This document shows, one piece after another, positions 11,248-21,992 of a stretch of DNA of 64,000 nt (its first letter is position 1; every line of letters starts with the position of its first letter). The notes under the pieces were generated by a model. The model searched no databases. It saw nothing but the letters and a program-made list of their open reading frames with translations, and was not told the origin of the DNA. Where the stretch lies: positions 1,302,001 to 1,366,000 of the forward strand of contig JAHLMK010000008.1 in assembly GCA_019915135.1 (NCBI GenBank), written 5' to 3'. The translations under genes were made by a program, and so were the position numbers. This DNA comes from Strobilurus pachycystidiatus (lineage: Eukaryota; Basidiomycota; Agaricomycetes; Agaricales; Physalacriaceae).

Positions 11248-14200
11248 CGTAGTCGTCAACATTTACAACGCCTGCGAGAGTAATGCGACGATTCAACTCG
11301 TTGATGATTTTGACTTTGGACCTTATATTCATAGGCAGGACGGGCGGGCCGTACCAACGTATTTCCTCTGGGCGGGGGACTTCAACCGTCATCATCCTCT
11401 ATGGGACGAGTCTCGAAATGTGCATCTTTTCACGAGACGGAATTTGGAGATGGCGCAGACACTGCTCGACATTGTGGCGAGGAAGGGACTCAAGATGGCG
11501 TTGCCTGAGGGGTTGCCCACACTGGTAGCTCAGGCGACTGGTAACTATACTCGTGTTGACAATGTTTTCATTTCGGAACATATGCTAACTTCAATTGTGC
11601 AGTGCGACACCCGACCAGAGAATCGCCCCCCAAAGACCGATCATATCCCGATCCGAGGCGTCCTAGATCTCCGTATAGAGCTAGCAGACGAGATCCCGCG
11701 CCGCAATTTCAAGGCTACGGACTGGGGCGAGTTCAAGAAGACGCTGAAGGGGAAACTGGAGGGGCTGCCCAAGCCACGAGAGATCCAGAACCAGACTGCG
11801 ATGAGGTCAGCTTTTAGGCGTCTCGATGCAGTGGTGCAAGGAGCTATCGAGGAACTCGTTCCGATGACAAAGCCCTCACCTCACTCCAAGCGGTGGTTTA
11901 ACACACGCCTCGCTAACTTGCGAACAGAGAGCCGAAAGCAGCAGCGGAAGGCCTCGAGATTCAAGAGTACACCCAATCATCCACAACATGAGAGGGCGCG
12001 AGTGGCTCGAAACTCTTACTCAGCAGCACTGCGAGAGGAGAAGAAGAGACATTGGGAGGATTGGTTAGAGAACACCACCGGTGATGATATCTGGGCAAAG
12101 TGTAGCTTCATAACACAACCGCCGTCAGATGGAGCCAAGACCCGGATACCGAGCCTAACGGCGAAGGTTGATGGAGTCCGCGTCGTAGCAAACTCGAATG
12201 CTGAGAAAGCAGAGATATTACGATCGCAATTTTTCTTACCCAAGTCGACTTTTGAGACGACAATCCCACGAGACGGATATCCACCACCAGCGTGGCGGTT
12301 TGTGCTACCCACTGATGCTCAAATAGAACGTGTCCTCAAGAAGATGAAGAGAGGGAAAGCGACGTTACCAGGCTCTATACCCAACGATATCCTCAGCACC
12401 TGCGCCGATATTCTCACCCCTCACATCGGACCCATCTATCGCGCCACCTTCTCGCTTAGGGACTACCCAGAGGAGATGGCGAGATCGACGACCATCATCT
12501 TCCGAAAACCAGGAAAGCCGGACTACAGCGATCCGGGAGCATGGCGCCCTATTGTCCTCTCTGATGGATGGGGTCGCGGCCTCAATGCAGTGGTAAATGA
12601 CATGGTGCTATCTCAGTGCGAGACGGCGGGAATCCTCCCTGCGACTCATTTCGGGGGGAGACCGGGGCGAAGCACTACTGACTCTTTACAGATGATGGTC
12701 TCAATGATCAAGGAGGCATGGCGAGCTAAGGAGGTGATGGCAGTGCTGTTTTTAGACGTGAAGGCCGCCTACCCCACGGCCAATATTGAGGTGGCGGTTC
12801 ATGAGCTGAGGATGGAAGGGATACCCGTTCAGGTAACAGAATGGCTGGAACGACGACTTGAGGCGAGGAAGACAAATCTGGTCTTCGATGACTATGTGTC
12901 GGAGCCGTTTACAGTCGAGAATGGCTTTGATCAAGGGGATCCTTTTGCGCAGTTGCTGTATATCCTCTACAACGCGAGCCTGTTGAAACTGCTCAAAAGA
13001 CGAGGCGTCCCCAGCTTTGGCTACATCGATGATGTTGCGGCCACAGCACGAGCAGCACGGTTTGACGGGGCGGGAGGGGCACACGAGAAGCTCAAGCAGG
13101 TCATGGAGGGGGACGACGGAGTATTGGAATGGGCGAGGCATCGAGGAAGCGTGTTCGGCATTCCCAAATGGCAGCTCGTGGACTTCACTCCGAAACTGAG
13201 GACGGCGCCAAACTTGAAGAAGCCCGGCACGACGATCCGCACGCCAGATGTAGGAACTGATATCGACATCGATGGAAGGACAATCAAGGTCAGGACGGAG
13301 GGAACCTTCCTGGGACTTGTGATGGATTCAGGGCTTCGATGGAAGAAGCAGGGCGCAATAGCGGTGAAGAGGGGCGATGATTTTCTGGCAAAGATGAGAA
13401 GGATCGGGAAAGTGGCGAAGGGAGTGCACCAACGCTTCATGAGGAGAGCTTACCTGGCGATAGGGATTCCCAAAATGCTCTACGGCGCGGACGTCTTCCT
13501 CACCCCCACGAGGGTAACGCAAAAGAAGAGGAAGGACGGGAGGAGCTCGCACCCTATCATACGACAACTCGAATCGATCCATCGACGAGCAGCTATCATC
13601 GTCCTAGGCGCGATGAGGACTACAGCAGGAGATACCCTGAACGTACACGCCAACATGCTGCCGATGGATCTCCTAGTGGAACAGCACTTGCACCGAGCGG
13701 CGGTACGAATGGCCTGCCTACCAAAGACGCACCCGCTATATAGTAGGATACGACGCGCAGGACGAACAACGCTCATAAAACAACACCGCGCACCGATAAA
13801 TTGGCTTATGCACATGTTTAGATTACGACCGGACAAGATGGAAAAGATACAGGCGACTCGATACCCCAGTCATTGGAAGTCAAGGGTACACGTGGTCGAG
13901 ACGCACAACAACGCACTGAAGGCAATGGAGATAGACGAGGAGGATGAGGGAATGAGAGTATACACGGACGGATCGGGTTTTGAAGGAGGTATTGGCGCGG
14001 CGGCGGTTCTGTTCATGGGCGATGAGGAGGTAGAGGCGAGAAGGTTCCACCTGGGGTCCGACCGACACCATGAGGTGTATGAGGGCGAATGTGTGGGAAT
14101 GGTGATGGGCGTGAGGATGCTGAAGGATCAGAAGAAGGTGACGAGGGCAACCATTGTAATCGACAGCCAACCAGCGCTCGCGGCGACCCAGCTGCTCCGA

Positions 14201-15067
14201 CCGGCCCCGTCGCACTATCTTCTGGATGCGCTACACGACGAGATCGAGGAACTTCGCATATGCCATCCAGGAGCGCACATCGAGATACGCTGGATACCCA
14301 GCCATGTCGGGGTTGAAGGGAACGAGGCCGCAGATCGAGAGGCAAAGCTGGCAGCAACCAGTGCTAAGAACTCGACGAGGAAAGCCAAGCTGCCCGGTAT
14401 TCTGCACACGACACTACCAATTTCATCGTCAGCAGCACGGAGGGTCTTCTTAGCGGGCTTACATGAGAGGCATAACGCGAGATGGAGGAAGTCGAGGAGA
14501 TTTATGAAGATCAAGGGCTTGGCGGGAGGGAAGGCGAAGGATATGGGCAAGCAGTACTCGAAGATGACGGCAGGATACTCGAGGAAAGTCACCTCGGTCC
14601 TTACCCAGCTCAGGACGAACCACGCGCCTCTAAACCACCACCTCCACAACATTGGAGTAGCGACGACACCCAAGTGCCAGCGATGCGGTTATGCACGGGA
14701 AACAGTACGCCACTACCTGTACTTCTGCCCAGCCTACACCACCCAGCGAGTCCGACTCAGAAGAGACACCAAATCCGGCCGCGAAAACCCAGACCAAGCA
14801 CGCCTGCTGAACAACCCGAAATTCATCCCCCATCTTATCCGCTTCATCGCCAGCACACAGCGCTTCACAGAGACTTTTGGAGACATCACTCCGCCCGCCC
14901 CGCCCCCAGAGAAGAGTCATCGCACCAGAAAGTCAAATGCCCCGGCACGAGAGCGTACTCCTCCGAGAGGTTTTGGCTTTGAGGATATCTTTCGCATAGA
15001 AATGGCCGCCGCCGCCACTAGGATCGCAGCTCAACAAGCACCACCGAGTAGCCCCCCTCATCTTTAG
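11248..15067 (+). CDS. LINE ORF2: endonuclease (partial), reverse transcriptase, RNase H, CCHC
   Basis: The frame is open from 11241 to the stop at 15067, so the coding part has no start of its own. It begins in the APE-type endonuclease: VVVNIYNACESN, then AGDFNRHHPLWDE, then TDHIPIRG with the catalytic Asp-His. Reverse transcriptase follows: VLFLDVKAAYPTANIEVAVH (motif A), NGFDQGDPFAQLLYILYNA (motif B) and FGYIDDVAATA (motif C with YIDD rather than the commoner F/YADD). RNase H shows VYTDGSGFEGGIGAAAVLF, IDSQPALAA and SHVGVEGNEAADREAK. A terminal CX2CX8HX4C knuckle (CQRCGYARETVRHYLYFC) ends the conserved part. The N-terminal catalytic Glu region of the endonuclease is missing through truncation. 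No frameshift or stop interrupts about 1270 codons, so the insertion is probably young. Confidence 0.95.
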
Positions 15068-15257
15068 GCCAGGAGCCTATCCCTTCGTCCCGTCCGGGTC
15101 GAGACGAGTATCATCAGCCCTCGGGCGTACTCGAGCCTCAGTATCGACAGCGCTAGACTAGCAGATCATCACACGTATCTCGGTTTCGATAGAGTGTTAG
15201 TTAGTCTTACATATGCTACTGCACAATAGACTCTAATTGGATTTTTTTTAAAAAAAA
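11248..15257 (+). mobile_element. 5'-truncated non-LTR retrotransposon (LINE)
   Basis: The element is bounded by an exact 12-14 bp direct repeat, has a terminal A-run (about 15250-15257) and encodes endonuclease, reverse transcriptase, RNase H and a zinc knuckle in one frame. Its 5' end falls inside the endonuclease domain, the usual result of incomplete target-primed reverse transcription. Terminal RNase H plus CCHC suggests the Tad/I-type branch common in fungi (inference). It sits in intergenic DNA between the F-box gene and the RSC9-like gene, about 120 bp upstream of the latter's ATG. Confidence 0.95.
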
Positions 15258-15392
15258 AAGTAGTGTCTCATAGAGCAATTAAGCAAGCCTGTTACGTGAC
15301 AGTGATGCTTTGTCACTGGTGACACACGCGATGTGTGACATTTGGATTTGCCTGGATTTGCTTTCTTTGTCTCAAGCCGTCATCTTGTTCCG
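15068..15392. other. LINE 3' UTR, A-tail and promoter of the RSC9-like gene
   Basis: The first 190 bp are LINE 3' untranslated sequence ending in T8-A10. After the target duplication about 120 bp remain before the next ATG. Some native promoter sequence may therefore lie left of the insertion at 11089-11233. Confidence 0.6.
15258..15271. repeat. LINE target-site duplication, right copy
   Basis: AAGTAGTGTCTCAT directly follows the A-tail and matches 11234-11247 exactly; flanking bases differ on each side. Confidence 0.9.
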
Positions 15393-17450
15393 ATGTCGGC
15401 GTATGCTAGTACCAGTCGCGCTGGCACCGTCGCGCCTTCGACGTATAGGCCATCATATCCGGCGCAAAATTCTCTCCGAACACATAACACGACCGATGAC
15501 TACGAGCGTTCGTCACATGGGCCATCTCCTTCGCGTTGCACGTACTCATGAAAGTTCCTTCACAGGATGGTATACGGAATACGTTCCGAGCAATAGAATG
15601 GCTCTTTCCCTGCAATCCGGAATTGATGCCGAAGTGGGATGGGCGCTCGACCGCTTATTGCGCCTCACCGTGAATGAGACCTTTCTCCTGAAGGTTATGC
15701 CCGGGGTCATCGACGGTCTTTTTATCCTGCCGGAGTGGTACGTCCTGGAAGGCTATCGGAAGTTCGATGTCGAGCGCGCGTTATTTGCCGTTGATCGCGC
15801 CCTCGAAAACAAACGAAGACATGCGATAGAGTCCATGTTCATTCTTCGGAACATCTCCCTCCTCGACGCAGACTGCCAGGAACTCGTCTCGCAACCACAT
15901 ACTCTTCCCCTTATCATCAACGCGTTGCGATACTTGGACTCTCAAAGGGACGAAAACACGGAATTTCTGTTGCATGCGACAGAGCTTCTGCACACCCTTC
16001 TACCAAATTACACTGCCCAAATTTCGACCACTATCGCTCTTAACGTCATGTACTCTTTGCAAAACATGGCGTCAAAATCGACCAACCGGCCCTCTATCAT
16101 CGCCGCGCTGAAATGCATCACATTGCTTCTCTCCAATCCTCAAAACGCTCACATGTTTTCACCCGACTCATTGGCATTGACCGCATCGCTCAGATATCTA
16201 CCGCTCTTCACCGACAAGCAGCTCGTGGATGCATGCCTCAGCTACCTCTACGTTCATCTCTCGCAGCATGCCATGGCAAGAAGCTTCCTGCTACATCCTG
16301 ATATGCCCAGCATTTTGCGAGTCATGGTGAATCTTCTTGCTTACGAACAAGTGGAAGAGACAGTCCGTGTGGATATTACAGGCGACGTGAGAATGGTACC
16401 GTCCATGGGCCTGATAGCCACACGCCTTCACGAGTTGACAGAGGAGGAGTTGGAACGGTTACTTCCCTTGCCTGAGCCTCAGCGGTGTTACGACTGGTGG
16501 GTATTCTTGTCGTTTTGCTGTGACATTCTGTTGATGTTCCCAGGATGAGACTCATGTTCGTGGCAAAGCCAGACGGTGAGCTGACGCAAGTGGACTTTTG
16601 GAACCTGTACAAGGACGTTTTTGGCATGCAAGGCGACAAAAATCCTCCTCCGCTCGGGGCATCGGACGTCATCAAAAACGTTAATTTCGTCTTTCACGAG
16701 GCACAAGCCATGGTCTTACAAGACCCCATACAACGATTCGTAATTCGCGGTGTCGACAGACGGAAGGACACCCTTTTCGCAGAGAAACTGAAATGCCAGT
16801 GGGATAAGGGGCAGTGTTTTGTGCCGGCGTTCGCAAACCTAGGCGAACTATACGAACATATTCTCTGGCACGTCAACGCACTTGAGACGCCCGAATCCCC
16901 GTGTCTATGGTCTACGTGTCCGAAGAGTGGGCTTTCGAGGGTAGCCCTTCGAGCGCACGTGTTAACCCACCTTTCGAGCAAGCAAACACAGGAAAGACAT
17001 CCATCCCAAAGCGACACGATCACGATGTCTTCTGGCTCCGTTCATGACTACCCCTCCGAAAATCCCATAAACCGACCCCCTCCTCTCCCACGCAGCACCG
17101 TGATCAGCTACAAGGCACCGGTGGTCGACCCACCTACAACATCCCTCACTGCGTTGTTGTGCATCCGGCTATTGTTCAGACTCGCATTTACTTCCACAGA
17201 GGAAGCACCGCGAGTGGATGAAGATCATTTTGGGTTCCCTGGGATCGTGGAGGATGCACAACAGAGCGATGACCGGCCAGTTCTTACTGGCGAGTCAAGG
17301 GATCAGGAGAAGGAGGGTCAAAGGAAGGGAAGGAAAGCATTTAAGAATGTTTGGAAGTTGTTTGACAACGTGCGGATCAGGGATGAAGCATTGATGAGCT
17401 GGATAACGGAAATGGCAGAGGCGAGCTTCACTGGTTCGATGTTGGACTAA
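15393..17450 (+). CDS. RSC9: RSC9/ARID2-like chromatin-remodelling complex subunit
   Basis: Three exons are proposed. Exon 1 starts MSAYASTSRAGTVAPS and ends DDYE before a 58-bp intron (about 15508-15565, GTTCGT...CACAG) that restores RWYTEYVPSNRM. A second intron lies at about 16497-16543, giving CYDWMRLMFVAK. The central part is an armadillo-like helical region (SLQSGIDAEVGWALDRLLRL onward). The segment from LPEPQRCYDWMRLMF to LYKDVF matches the RFX-type winged helix seen in fungal Rsc9 and animal ARID2. A later C2H2-like finger reads KCQWDKGQCF...LYEHILWHV. Rsc9 is a DNA-contacting subunit of RSC-type SWI/SNF remodellers and acts in the nucleus. The same frame is open upstream without an intron, so an alternative start is possible, but the spliced N-terminus looks more natural. 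Confidence 0.85.
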
Positions 17451-17556
17451 TGTTGTAACTGTGTTATTTATCGTGGGGTATTCCTTACGCGGTTCTCCCG
17501 CTTCGTGATTCACTCCATCCATCGAGTCACCTGTTGGTCTCAGCCCCCAACCAGTT

Positions 17557-18573
17557 ATGTACATCCCATATATTTCACTCACACTAGCGACCCTTTTGGC
17601 CCTTCATGGCAACTTGTTCCTTCTTGATGTATATGACAAGAACTAACCGCGCACAGGTTACAAAAAGAAGAGTCTATCTCCCAGCGGAGCAGCTACTGTG
17701 AGTTTACGTGTCCGATACGACTCAAATGGTCTGAAGAAAACGTCGTAGGCCTTCGTCGTTGGGGCCTCCATGTTCTCAGGTGGTAGCCGCGTCTTCGGTG
17801 TATCGCTGATAGTCTTCTATCTTCTGGGTTCGCGCGCCACGAAATGTGCGTAAGGCTCTTCAGACCACCAGTTCAACTAACGCGCGCATCACACTAAGAT
17901 GGAAAGCAAAAAAAGCAGAAACTCGAAGAAGGCGATGCAGAAGGCTACCGAACGGGCTGGCAGGTCCTCAGCAATTCTGCGTCCGCGGCCCTATGTGCTG
18001 GCGTTTGGAACTATCTGTACTTCGACTCAAGGCCTGCCTGTCTCGTAGATCATAGTGCGGGATACAGTCGGGCGCTGTGTGTCATTCCTCCTTTCCCTCC
18101 CCTCCCCTCCCCTAACACCCCGCAGAGTATATGGAGCTACCGGCCATTGGGCCACTTGCCTCGGCGACACCCTTGCCAGTGAACTCGGCATTTTGAGCTC
18201 GAGCAGCCCTCGCTTGATCACAACATGGCGACACGTCCCACCAGGGACCAACGGAGGTATGAGCGTCGGCGGAACTGTCGCGTCAATTGTTGGAGGAGCT
18301 ATCATGGGCATCACAGCCGCACTCGTCGTGGTAATGGAAGGGTGCTCATGGGCCGTCTTGCCAGAGATGATACTGTGGGGCGCTGTTGGGGGTGGTGCAG
18401 GCAGTCTTGTTGATTCTTTATTGGGAGCGACCATCCAAGAGACGCGGTATAGTGAGGAACGTAAGATCATTACAAACCAGGGCAGCTCTATCAACGGAAA
18501 AAACCTACTCTCGAACAACCAAGTAAACGTAGTGTCAAGTATGTTTACAGCGTTGTGGATGTCATTCGTTTAG
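17557..18573 (+). CDS. TMEM19 / DUF92 family integral membrane protein
   Basis: Five exons are read: introns about 17609-17656, 17698-17748, 17846-17898 and 18077-18125. The protein starts MYIPYISLTLATLLALHG, a membrane helix, followed by KKKSLSPSGAATAFVVG, the family hallmark in which a basic turn precedes SPSGA. Other conserved parts are GSRATKYGK, GHWATCLGDTLASELGIL (the GDTxASELG motif), PPGTNGGMSVGGTVAS, and LLSNNQVNVVSSMFTALWMSF at the end. DUF92 proteins have about six membrane helices. In plants and bacteria related enzymes phosphorylate phytol, but fungal members are uncharacterised. The first intron requires a GC donor (CATG/GCAACT). No GT donor nearby preserves the frame. Confidence 0.87.
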
Positions 18574-18948
18574 TCTGCAAGTATGCAATTGGCTACTTGC
18601 ATTGATGTTTCCGATATGCAAATGTGTACGAAGCAGAGAACGACGATGTAAGAATTGTTTAGACACAAATGGAGGACAAATTAAAGAGGTGCATTCAGTT
18701 CGGATACCAGTTATTAGCCGCTTTGAAGTTCTTTGAAGTTGAGAGAGGTGCGAAGATTGACTGTTGGGCTCGGCGTTCGTGTGTACGCGAGTTAGCATGA
18801 CTTCTGCGAGATTACCCCGGTGGGCGATGATACGTGTTCAGCCGCAGAAACACACAACCCACTGATTTGCAGTGGTGAGAGATCTCGCTGACTGGTTTTG
18901 TTCCGAAAGGTGTATACAATAGAGGACCGAAAATAATGAAGGTGTTTA
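18574..18948. other. Intergenic, convergent 3' ends
   Basis: These 375 bp separate the TMEM19 and SEC61-gamma stops. The stretch is moderately AT-rich and contains a duplicated TTTGAAGTTC-type motif near 18721-18735. I see no gene in it. Confidence 0.45.
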
Positions 18949-19362
18949 TCAAGCCCCGCCGCTGCACGTATCTGTGAGTTGATGAGAAGCACGAAGGGCT
19001 CAGGACATACACTAGAATGTTGTTGCTACAAAGGACGTGAATTTCTAGGTACGGAGGGAAGATGTAACACGCACATTGGTATATGGATTAGTTTGACGAA
19101 GTAGCCGATGAATCCCATAACAGCAAACCCAACGGCGACGGCCCGTGAAATCTGGACGAACTCTTGAAGCAGATTAGCCCAGGGAACGCGTTGGTGACGA
19201 TAGTTGTACGAACCTTTCGCCGAAGGCTTTGTGCAACGTGTAAGGAACTAAGCGCAGTGTCAGAGACGTCGAACAGGGCGCGGTAGACGAGAGGCGCACC
19301 TGGTTGCCATCACGGGCGAACTGCTGGGGAATTTCGATGAACTCTCTGATTTTGTCCGACAT
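18949..19362 (-). CDS. SSS1: Protein translocon subunit SEC61 gamma
   Basis: Five short exons with four GT-AG introns encode about 70 residues. The start is [19 protein letters not shown], followed by [14 protein letters not shown], then the single tail-anchor helix [20 protein letters not shown], then KLIHIPINNILVGGA. This is nearly the textbook Sec61-gamma/Sss1 sequence. The last exon holds only the final few codons (GGCGGGGCTTGA), which is why the C-terminus is easy to miss. The protein sits in the ER membrane as the small subunit of the Sec61 channel. It is divergent from the PPR gene with 178 bp between ATGs. Confidence 0.96.
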
Positions 19363-19540
19363 GATTTTGGTGGTGGAAAGGAAGGAGGGATTGACCACGT
19401 TACACCCAAGAATCCAATTGAGCAGTTTCTTCGCACGCCCATTTCTGATCCCTTCCGCGACAGGACAAGAGGTCAGTTTATATTCTTGCTGCCGTCTCTG
19501 GTCCTTCCGTGCTCAGTATGCTTCAATTCAGCGCGCATGA
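19363..19540. promoter_or_regulatory. Shared divergent promoter, SSS1 / PPR gene
   Basis: These 178 bp separate the two opposing start codons. Neither side shows a clear TATA element. Both genes are housekeeping, fitting a common bidirectional promoter. Confidence 0.5.
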
Positions 19541-21841
19541 ATGTCCCTGCGCATCCTTCTCCGTGTCGGTAGCAGCGCCGCCTCCGGCAGAGCCCGCCTT
19601 CCCTGCCGTCATAACACATGGGCTCGGCTTTCGTCGCGTCTTCTTGCGACCCACGCGCACGACAGATTCGCCAACAAAAAGTTCCTGGAGTTTGCCCGCA
19701 TCTTTCAGAAATCCACTACCAGGCTCGATGACATCCACAACCATTATCCTACACTGGCGTCCAGCATCCGGTGGTCACTCCATAATGACCCTCCCGACCT
19801 TGACGTGACTTCCCCTCCCGAGGCATACTCCAAACAGCTCTACGAAATGCTGGAAACCCTCGCCGCTTCCGGAAACCCGGCCGACCTTACCTTCATAGAC
19901 CGGCTTCTCGTAGACATGCCCGACATATTTCTCATGGAGCCTAGTCATGATATCCATGACTTTATCATCGCTGTACTATTGAAGCACAAGAAAACGCAGA
20001 CGGCGATAAATTGGCTGAGCAATATTGCGACGAAGCCCGGCGGTCTCCTCCCCACCACAGAGCAGTATCACAAGCTGTTCGAAACACTCCAGAGCACAGA
20101 GTCCCCAAAGTTCCTCCGGTCTATCATGCGCAAAATGAAGGTCGCTGGCTGCAAGCCTACCCATGAAACATACGCCATCCTCTTCCGATGCATTTTTCTT
20201 CAGGCAGCCCAAGGCGAAACACCCCCCCAACTTGTTGTCTTCGAGTCCATGTTCAAAGAAATGGCAGACGAAGGACTCGCCGTGGACCAGAGCATTGTAG
20301 ACCTGCTCCATGACGAATACAGCTCTCGCGGATTGGTGTCTCTTGGCATCGATGTTGTCAAGGCATATCTCCGCTCAGGGAATTCTTCGCTGGTGACGAC
20401 ACGGGACGAACAGGAATTGGCCTGGGTGGAAGAGTTATCCAGTGCTGCATCGAAAGGTGGATTTGATTTGGCTCTGGAGCGGTTTCAGGCGCTCCAGGCA
20501 GGCGGCGTGGAAGGCTCAAGTCGACTTCTGAAGGCGATGTTGACCCACTCATCTACCCTTGTCGACATCGAGCGAGGGTTGGAGGCTACAGGTTGCCAGC
20601 CGACGGAGACACTTTACTGGTCAGCGGTTGTATGTAACGCAATGCGACTGGACAAGGTGGCTAGCGCTCTTGAGGTGTATCAGGCCTCTCAAGTCGCTGG
20701 GGTCGCTCCAAGTACGCCTCTGGTCGCCCCTATCATCAGGGGATTGTGCTACAAGCAAGATCCTGATGCTTTTCTTTCCGCCTATGCCATATACAACGAC
20801 TTGGATGCCGCCTCTCCTCCCGAACCTGTCATGCATCCCAACCGTGGGCGTCACAACCAGGGTCCTGATCTCAATATTTATGAGACACTTATTCGTGGAC
20901 TGTCCTTCGTCGCCGATTCCATACCAGACGCGCTGAACCTATCCGATCGGCTTTCCAGCGACATGAAAAGGCGACACATACCTCATGATACAATCGCCGC
21001 TGCACTCGTAGTCATTGAGATGCGCCATTCCTCGTCGGAGGATGATGCTCTTGAGGTATACAGACGGCACAAAGAGGGTTTGTCTCCTCGCGGGTATCTC
21101 GATGTCCTGGAGGCATTCAGCAGTCTTACCTATGGCAAGACGCGCCACAATCCCTCCCTTACAGGCTACTTCGAGATCGCCAATGACATGAAGCGGTTTG
21201 GGTCGGTCCCCCTCTCAGAGAGGGTCTTTTCCATCCTCCTCAAACACTACCAAAAAATCACCCGATCTTTGAACGCTGCCGGGGTCGATTCTGCGGAGTT
21301 TACGGAGGGCCTCACAACATCCGTCCGACGCGTACATGATCTCATCACCCTGGAAGCCGCTTTGTCGCCTAGTCCCGAATTGTGGAACTCGATAATGGAC
21401 ATGTACCAAACCTTGGGATGTTATGGGGACGCCTACAGGATCTGGGAACAGATGACTTTATCTGGACGATACGATGCCGCTTCTGTCAGCATCATTTTCG
21501 ATGTTTGCGCATTCGCTGGATCGCAGCATTCGTTGAAGCAAGTACAGAAGAGGCTGGCGCAGGAGAAGTATGAGCTGAATAAGAGGAACTGGGATTCCTT
21601 GATTGAAGCATACCTGCGCCTAGGCATGCACAATCAGGCGGCGAAGGCTGTTTGCATCGAAATGCTGGCGGTCGGCATCCCCCCAGACCAGAAGAATGTG
21701 CAGACCTTGTTGCATTTCGTTGGGGACAACAAGGTCCTGTTGAACGCGGTCTTGCGTCGCGTTCAGCAGTATTTACCCCAACATTGGGAAGGATTACCGT
21801 CGCGATACAAGAATGTAATTATTCCAGAGTCTAATTCATAA
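19541..21841 (+). CDS. Mitochondrial pentatricopeptide repeat (PPR) protein
   Basis: A single exon encodes 766 residues. The N-terminus MSLRILLRVGSSAASGRARL is rich in Arg, Ser and Ala and has no acidic residue for the first 40 positions, as in a mitochondrial targeting peptide. The rest is helical repeats of about 35 residues, for example MKVAGCKPTHETYAILFRCI (about residue 200), EATGCQPTETLYWSAVVCNA, and MYQTLGCYGDAYRIWEQMT near residue 630, ending IEMLAVGIPPDQKNVQTLLH. PPR proteins bind organelle RNA and act in processing or translation, but the target cannot be read. There is no SMR or other C-terminal domain. The lack of introns is unusual beside its intron-rich neighbours but common for fungal PPR genes. 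Confidence 0.88.
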   Translation: MSLRILLRVGSSAASGRARLPCRHNTWARLSSRLLATHAHDRFANKKFLEFARIFQKSTTRLDDIHNHYPTLASSIRWSLHNDPPDLDVTSPPEAYSKQLYEMLETLAASGNPADLTFIDRLLVDMPDIFLMEPSHDIHDFIIAVLLKHKKTQTAINWLSNIATKPGGLLPTTEQYHKLFETLQSTESPKFLRSIMRKMKVAGCKPTHETYAILFRCIFLQAAQGETPPQLVVFESMFKEMADEGLAVDQSIVDLLHDEYSSRGLVSLGIDVVKAYLRSGNSSLVTTRDEQELAWVEELSSAASKGGFDLALERFQALQAGGVEGSSRLLKAMLTHSSTLVDIERGLEATGCQPTETLYWSAVVCNAMRLDKVASALEVYQASQVAGVAPSTPLVAPIIRGLCYKQDPDAFLSAYAIYNDLDAASPPEPVMHPNRGRHNQGPDLNIYETLIRGLSFVADSIPDALNLSDRLSSDMKRRHIPHDTIAAALVVIEMRHSSSEDDALEVYRRHKEGLSPRGYLDVLEAFSSLTYGKTRHNPSLTGYFEIANDMKRFGSVPLSERVFSILLKHYQKITRSLNAAGVDSAEFTEGLTTSVRRVHDLITLEAALSPSPELWNSIMDMYQTLGCYGDAYRIWEQMTLSGRYDAASVSIIFDVCAFAGSQHSLKQVQKRLAQEKYELNKRNWDSLIEAYLRLGMHNQAAKAVCIEMLAVGIPPDQKNVQTLLHFVGDNKVLLNAVLRRVQQYLPQHWEGLPSRYKNVIIPESNS

Positions 21842-21992
21842 ATATTATATTGTATATGAATCTTGTACCAACTCAAGGCATCAGTGCCAAGCCGTCTATG
21901 CATGCATATCTGGAGAATCCGAGAATACTTTCTGTTCGAGCACTAGCGATTCAAAGTGAGCGATTTCGACAGCGGTTCAAGTTTGGCTCAGC

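Noticed and set aside
15310..15392. Upstream start for the RSC9-like protein within the same open frame (from 15310)
   Set aside because: The frame is open by chance and begins with a non-ATG codon; the spliced model from ATG 15393 gives the expected DDYERWYTEYVP junction.
18812..19012. A longer C-terminus for SEC61 gamma running through 18812
   Set aside because: Splicing to the GGCGGGGCTTGA exon restores the family's standard NNILVGGA end.
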